This document shows, in pieces, positions 21,871 to 23,907 of a stretch of 23,907 nucleotides of DNA. The first letter of the stretch is position 1, and every line of letters starts with the position of its first letter. Source of the stretch: an uncultured Collinsella sp. (GTDB lineage Bacteria; Actinomycetota; Coriobacteriia; Coriobacteriales; Coriobacteriaceae); assembly GCA_900546085.1 (NCBI GenBank), contig URBS01000019.1:1-23907 (forward strand), read 5' to 3'. Made by a program: the position numbers and the translations under genes. Below the pieces are notes generated by a model, which saw only the letters and a list, made by a program, of their open reading frames with translations, was not told the origin of the DNA and did no database searches.

Positions 21871-23310
21871 ATGGCAGGTAAATACGACGATCTTGCTGCC
21901 CAGATCGTAGAGCTGGTTGGCGGCAAGTCCAACGTCAAATGCGTCGCACACTGCATTACCCGTGTTCGTTTTAAGCTCAAGGACGAGTCGAAGGCCAATG
22001 ACGAGGCAATCTCCGAGCTGCCCAACGTCATCAAGGTCATGCACGCCAACGGCCAGTACCAGGTTGTTGTGGGCAACATCGTCGAGGACGTCTACGACGC
22101 CGTTCTCAAGGCCGGCGGTTTTAGCGACGGCGGCGCCGTCGACGCCGATGACGACGATGCCGCTCCCAAGGGCGTTACCGATGTGATCATCGACCTCATC
22201 TCGGGCATCTTCGCCCCCATGCTCGGCACCTTCGCCGCTGCCGGTATCATGAAGGGCCTGCTGGCGCTCGCTACCTTCCTGGTCCCGAGCTTTGCCAACG
22301 ACGGCGCCTACACGCTGCTCTACACCGTCGCTGACGGCATGTTCTACTTCCTGCCCGTGGTGCTTGGCTTTACCGCGGCCAAGAAGTTCAAGATGAGCGA
22401 GTTCAACGGCATGGCCATCGCCTTTGCCCTGGTGTATCCCACCATGGTTGCCCTGACCTCGGGCGAGGTTGTCGGCTCCGTCGAGCTCGGCTTTGCTGGC
22501 ACCTTCTCTTGGTACACCACGTTCCTGGGCCTGCCGCTCATCATGCCTGCCTCGGGTTACACCAGCTCCGTTATCCCCATCCTGCTCATGGTCTGGTTTG
22601 GCTCCACCCTCGAGCACTGGGTTAAGAAGTGGATGCCCGCTTCTATGAAGATGTTCTTCACCCCGCTGATCGTCGTCACCGTTACCGTCACCCTTGGCTA
22701 TCTGGTCATTGGCCCCATCGCCACGCTCATCACCAACCTGCTTGGTGAGTTCTTCGCGCTGCTGTTTGGCCTGCCCATGATCGGCTCCCTCCTGGGCTGC
22801 ACCCTCGTCGGTGCCTTCTGGATGTGCCTGGTCATCTTTGGCTTCCACTGGTCGCTCGTGCCCATCGCGCTGGTCAACCTGTCCACTCTGGGCCACGACT
22901 ACATCCTGGGCTCCGTTATCGCCCACTCCTTCTCGCTGGGCGCCGTGCTCTTCGCCATGTATCTCAAGAACAAGGACGAGAAGTTCCGCGGTATCGCGCT
23001 GCCGGCCATGATCTCCGCCTTCTTCTTTGGTGTCACCGAGCCCGCTATCTACGGTGTCGCCCTGCCCGATAAGAAGGCCTTCATCAACGCCAGCATCGGT
23101 TCTGCTGTGGGCGGCCTCATCATTGGTCTCTCCGGCGCCGTGGTGTACATGTCCGGTGGTCTGGGCGTCTTCAGCTGGCTGTCCTTCATCGACCCCTCCG
23201 GTGTTAACGGCATCAACCACATGATCTGGGCTATCGTTGCCTCTTTCGTGGGTGCCGCCGTGGGCTTTGCGATCGAGTTTGCCACCTACAAGCCCGAGGC
23301 TGCCAAGTAG
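21871..23310 (+). CDS. PTS EIIBC permease, glucose/beta-glucoside superfamily
   Basis: A 479-residue membrane permease that takes up and phosphorylates a sugar. The EIIB domain (about 1-80) carries the phospho-cysteine Cys28 in CVAHCITRVRF; an acidic linker (DADDDD, about 91-96) leads to an EIIC domain (about 105-475) with many membrane helices and GVTEPAIYG at 387-395. No EIIA domain follows, so EIIA must come from another gene. The family (BglF, TreB, ScrA and similar) suggests a glucoside or disaccharide; the exact sugar cannot be read, and no hydrolase lies in the window. The ATG at 21871 has AGAGGA seven nt upstream. The upstream LicT-type gene and RAT/terminator leader indicate control by antitermination. 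Confidence 0.93.
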   Translation: MAGKYDDLAAQIVELVGGKSNVKCVAHCITRVRFKLKDESKANDEAISELPNVIKVMHANGQYQVVVGNIVEDVYDAVLKAGGFSDGGAVDADDDDAAPKGVTDVIIDLISGIFAPMLGTFAAAGIMKGLLALATFLVPSFANDGAYTLLYTVADGMFYFLPVVLGFTAAKKFKMSEFNGMAIAFALVYPTMVALTSGEVVGSVELGFAGTFSWYTTFLGLPLIMPASGYTSSVIPILLMVWFGSTLEHWVKKWMPASMKMFFTPLIVVTVTVTLGYLVIGPIATLITNLLGEFFALLFGLPMIGSLLGCTLVGAFWMCLVIFGFHWSLVPIALVNLSTLGHDYILGSVIAHSFSLGAVLFAMYLKNKDEKFRGIALPAMISAFFFGVTEPAIYGVALPDKKAFINASIGSAVGGLIIGLSGAVVYMSGGLGVFSWLSFIDPSGVNGINHMIWAIVASFVGAAVGFAIEFATYKPEAAK

Positions 23311-23337
23311 CCCAAACGACAAAGACTCGGTACCAAG

Positions 23338-23367
23338 CCGGCGGGGGGGCGCCCCGCCGGTTTTTTT
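23338..23367 (+). terminator. Strong intrinsic terminator after the PTS gene
   Basis: CCGGCGGGG (23338-23346) pairs with CCCCGCCGG (23352-23360), loop 23347-23351, followed by seven T (23361-23367). A textbook terminator 28 nt after the stop codon. Confidence 0.9.
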
Positions 23368-23413
23368 CAAAGGGGCTAGATGCCATGCGCTCGTCCGAGC
23401 GACTGCCCAAAAT

Positions 23414-23567
23414 CAAAACCATGCCGGATTACGGGGCTGAAACGGTGAGTGCTGACCATACCCCGTTTTTCCGTAAACTGACAAGCCTCCTACCTGCGGT
23501 TTTGTCCTTGCCGTTTCTGGCATGCTCAAGGGGCACTGGTTCTGCCCCGTAAACCGGCATGGTTTTG
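23414..23567. repeat. Long hairpin element 1
   Basis: Arms 23414-23437 and 23544-23567 are complementary over 24 positions with one mismatch, in exact register, with a 106-nt interior. The interior holds CAAGCCTCCTACCTGCGG from 23482, shared with element 2, plus further similar stretches on both sides. Arm sequences differ from those of element 2. Confidence 0.7.
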
Positions 23568-23590
23568 AACCTGCCAATAAGGGACAGGTT
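23568..23590 (+). repeat. Small hairpin with a repeated 20-mer
   Basis: AACCTG (23568-23573) pairs with CAGGTT (23585-23590), followed by TATTTT. ACCTGCCAATAAGGGACAGG (23569-23588) matches 19961-19980 at 19 of 20 positions. It directly abuts hairpin element 1 and could act as a weak terminator. Confidence 0.5.
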
Positions 23591-23700
23591 TATTTTGGTC
23601 GGTTTTATCTGGGCAAACGTCGTCTCCGTCAGCTCCGTCCGCATATCTTAAGCCGGCATAGTTTCGATGGGTCGGTCCGTGCGCGTCCCGCAACATGCCT

Positions 23701-23862
23701 CGCCACGAAACCGGCCTATCTACTACGTTTAAGTGGTAGGGGCCAACCACACGGTGGTTTTTCGAAAACCGCCAAGCCGTCTACCTGCGGTTTTATTTTT
23801 GACAATTGCGGCGTGGTCGGGGGTTCACGACTAAACGTAGTAGATGGGCCGGTTTCGTGGCG
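23701..23862. repeat. Long hairpin element 2
   Basis: Arms 23701-23731 and 23832-23862 are complementary over 31 positions with one mismatch, with a 100-nt interior. CAAGCCGTCTACCTGCGG begins at 23773, 42 nt after the left arm ends; in element 1 the offset is 45 nt. An inner hairpin GGTGGTTTT, TCG, AAAACCGCC lies just before the shared core. Confidence 0.75.
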
Positions 23863-23907
23863 GCCGACTCAACGCGAACTCCGATCGGGACGCAAATTAC
23901 CTCGTGG

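Larger units (their letters stand above)
23368..23907. other. 540-bp gene-free stretch holding two hairpin elements
   Basis: I see no credible gene here: the only ORFs are short minus-strand frames of 60-75 codons that run through the repeats, lack ribosome sites and resemble no protein family I know. The stretch is occupied by two long inverted-repeat elements (23414-23567 and 23701-23862), a small hairpin between them, and unremarkable sequence at both ends. Confidence 0.6.

Noticed and set aside
23429..23750. Two minus-strand ORFs of 71 and 74 codons in the gene-free right end
   Set aside because: They run through the hairpin repeats, have no ribosome site and show no protein-like pattern.

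Overview
The window reads as chromosomal DNA of a GC-rich Coriobacteriia actinobacterium, most likely a gut Collinsella. This is a judgement from gene content, codon bias and the intergenic repeats (for example CCACCACAAAGG hairpins); no database was searched. Genes are dense, there are many long antisense shadow ORFs, and no rRNA, tRNA or CRISPR array is visible.

Layout. (1) 182-3371: 2-keto-3-deoxygluconate kinase and KDPG aldolase on the minus strand, divergent from a LacI-family regulator, with LacI-type operators and an 18-bp perfect inverted repeat between them. (2) 3506-5556: a glutamine-synthetase-like protein missing several catalytic metal ligands, followed by an orphan OmpR-type regulator resembling actinobacterial GlnR; a GlnR-box-like motif precedes the pair. 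(3) 5765-9703: an HtrA serine protease and the NAD-dependent DNA ligase LigA. (4) 9761-12010, minus: a MATE efflux pump followed by a MerR/GyrI-type regulator, with a MerR operator in a 19-bp promoter spacer. (5) 12270-15981: two overlapping genes for a heterodimeric ABC exporter with one degenerate ATP site. (6) 16031-17337: a PD-(D/E)XK/DUF559-like protein of unknown role bracketed by two nearly identical 65-nt hairpin repeats. (7) 17470-19831: moaA and a moaC-mobB fusion for molybdenum cofactor synthesis, followed by a 100-nt palindrome. (8) 20074-20658: a histidine phosphatase. (9) 20907-23310: a LicT/BglG antiterminator and a PTS EIIBC permease, each with a candidate RNA antitermination switch upstream. 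(10) 23368-23907: no gene, but two related long hairpin elements.

How the parts work together. Region 1 turns 2-keto-3-deoxygluconate into pyruvate and glyceraldehyde 3-phosphate under a local repressor. Region 2 looks like a nitrogen-control unit whose GS-like protein may not be a working synthetase. Region 4 looks like drug-inducible efflux. Region 9 is a sugar-inducible PTS in which the antiterminator probably controls its own leader as well as the permease gene.

Strongest candidates for something undescribed: the leader of the licT gene, where a RAT-like hairpin, a terminator arm and the ribosome binding site share bases; the GS-like pseudoenzyme with its GlnR-like partner; the hairpin-bracketed nuclease-like gene; and the paired hairpin elements at the right end, whose cores are conserved while their arms differ but stay self-complementary.
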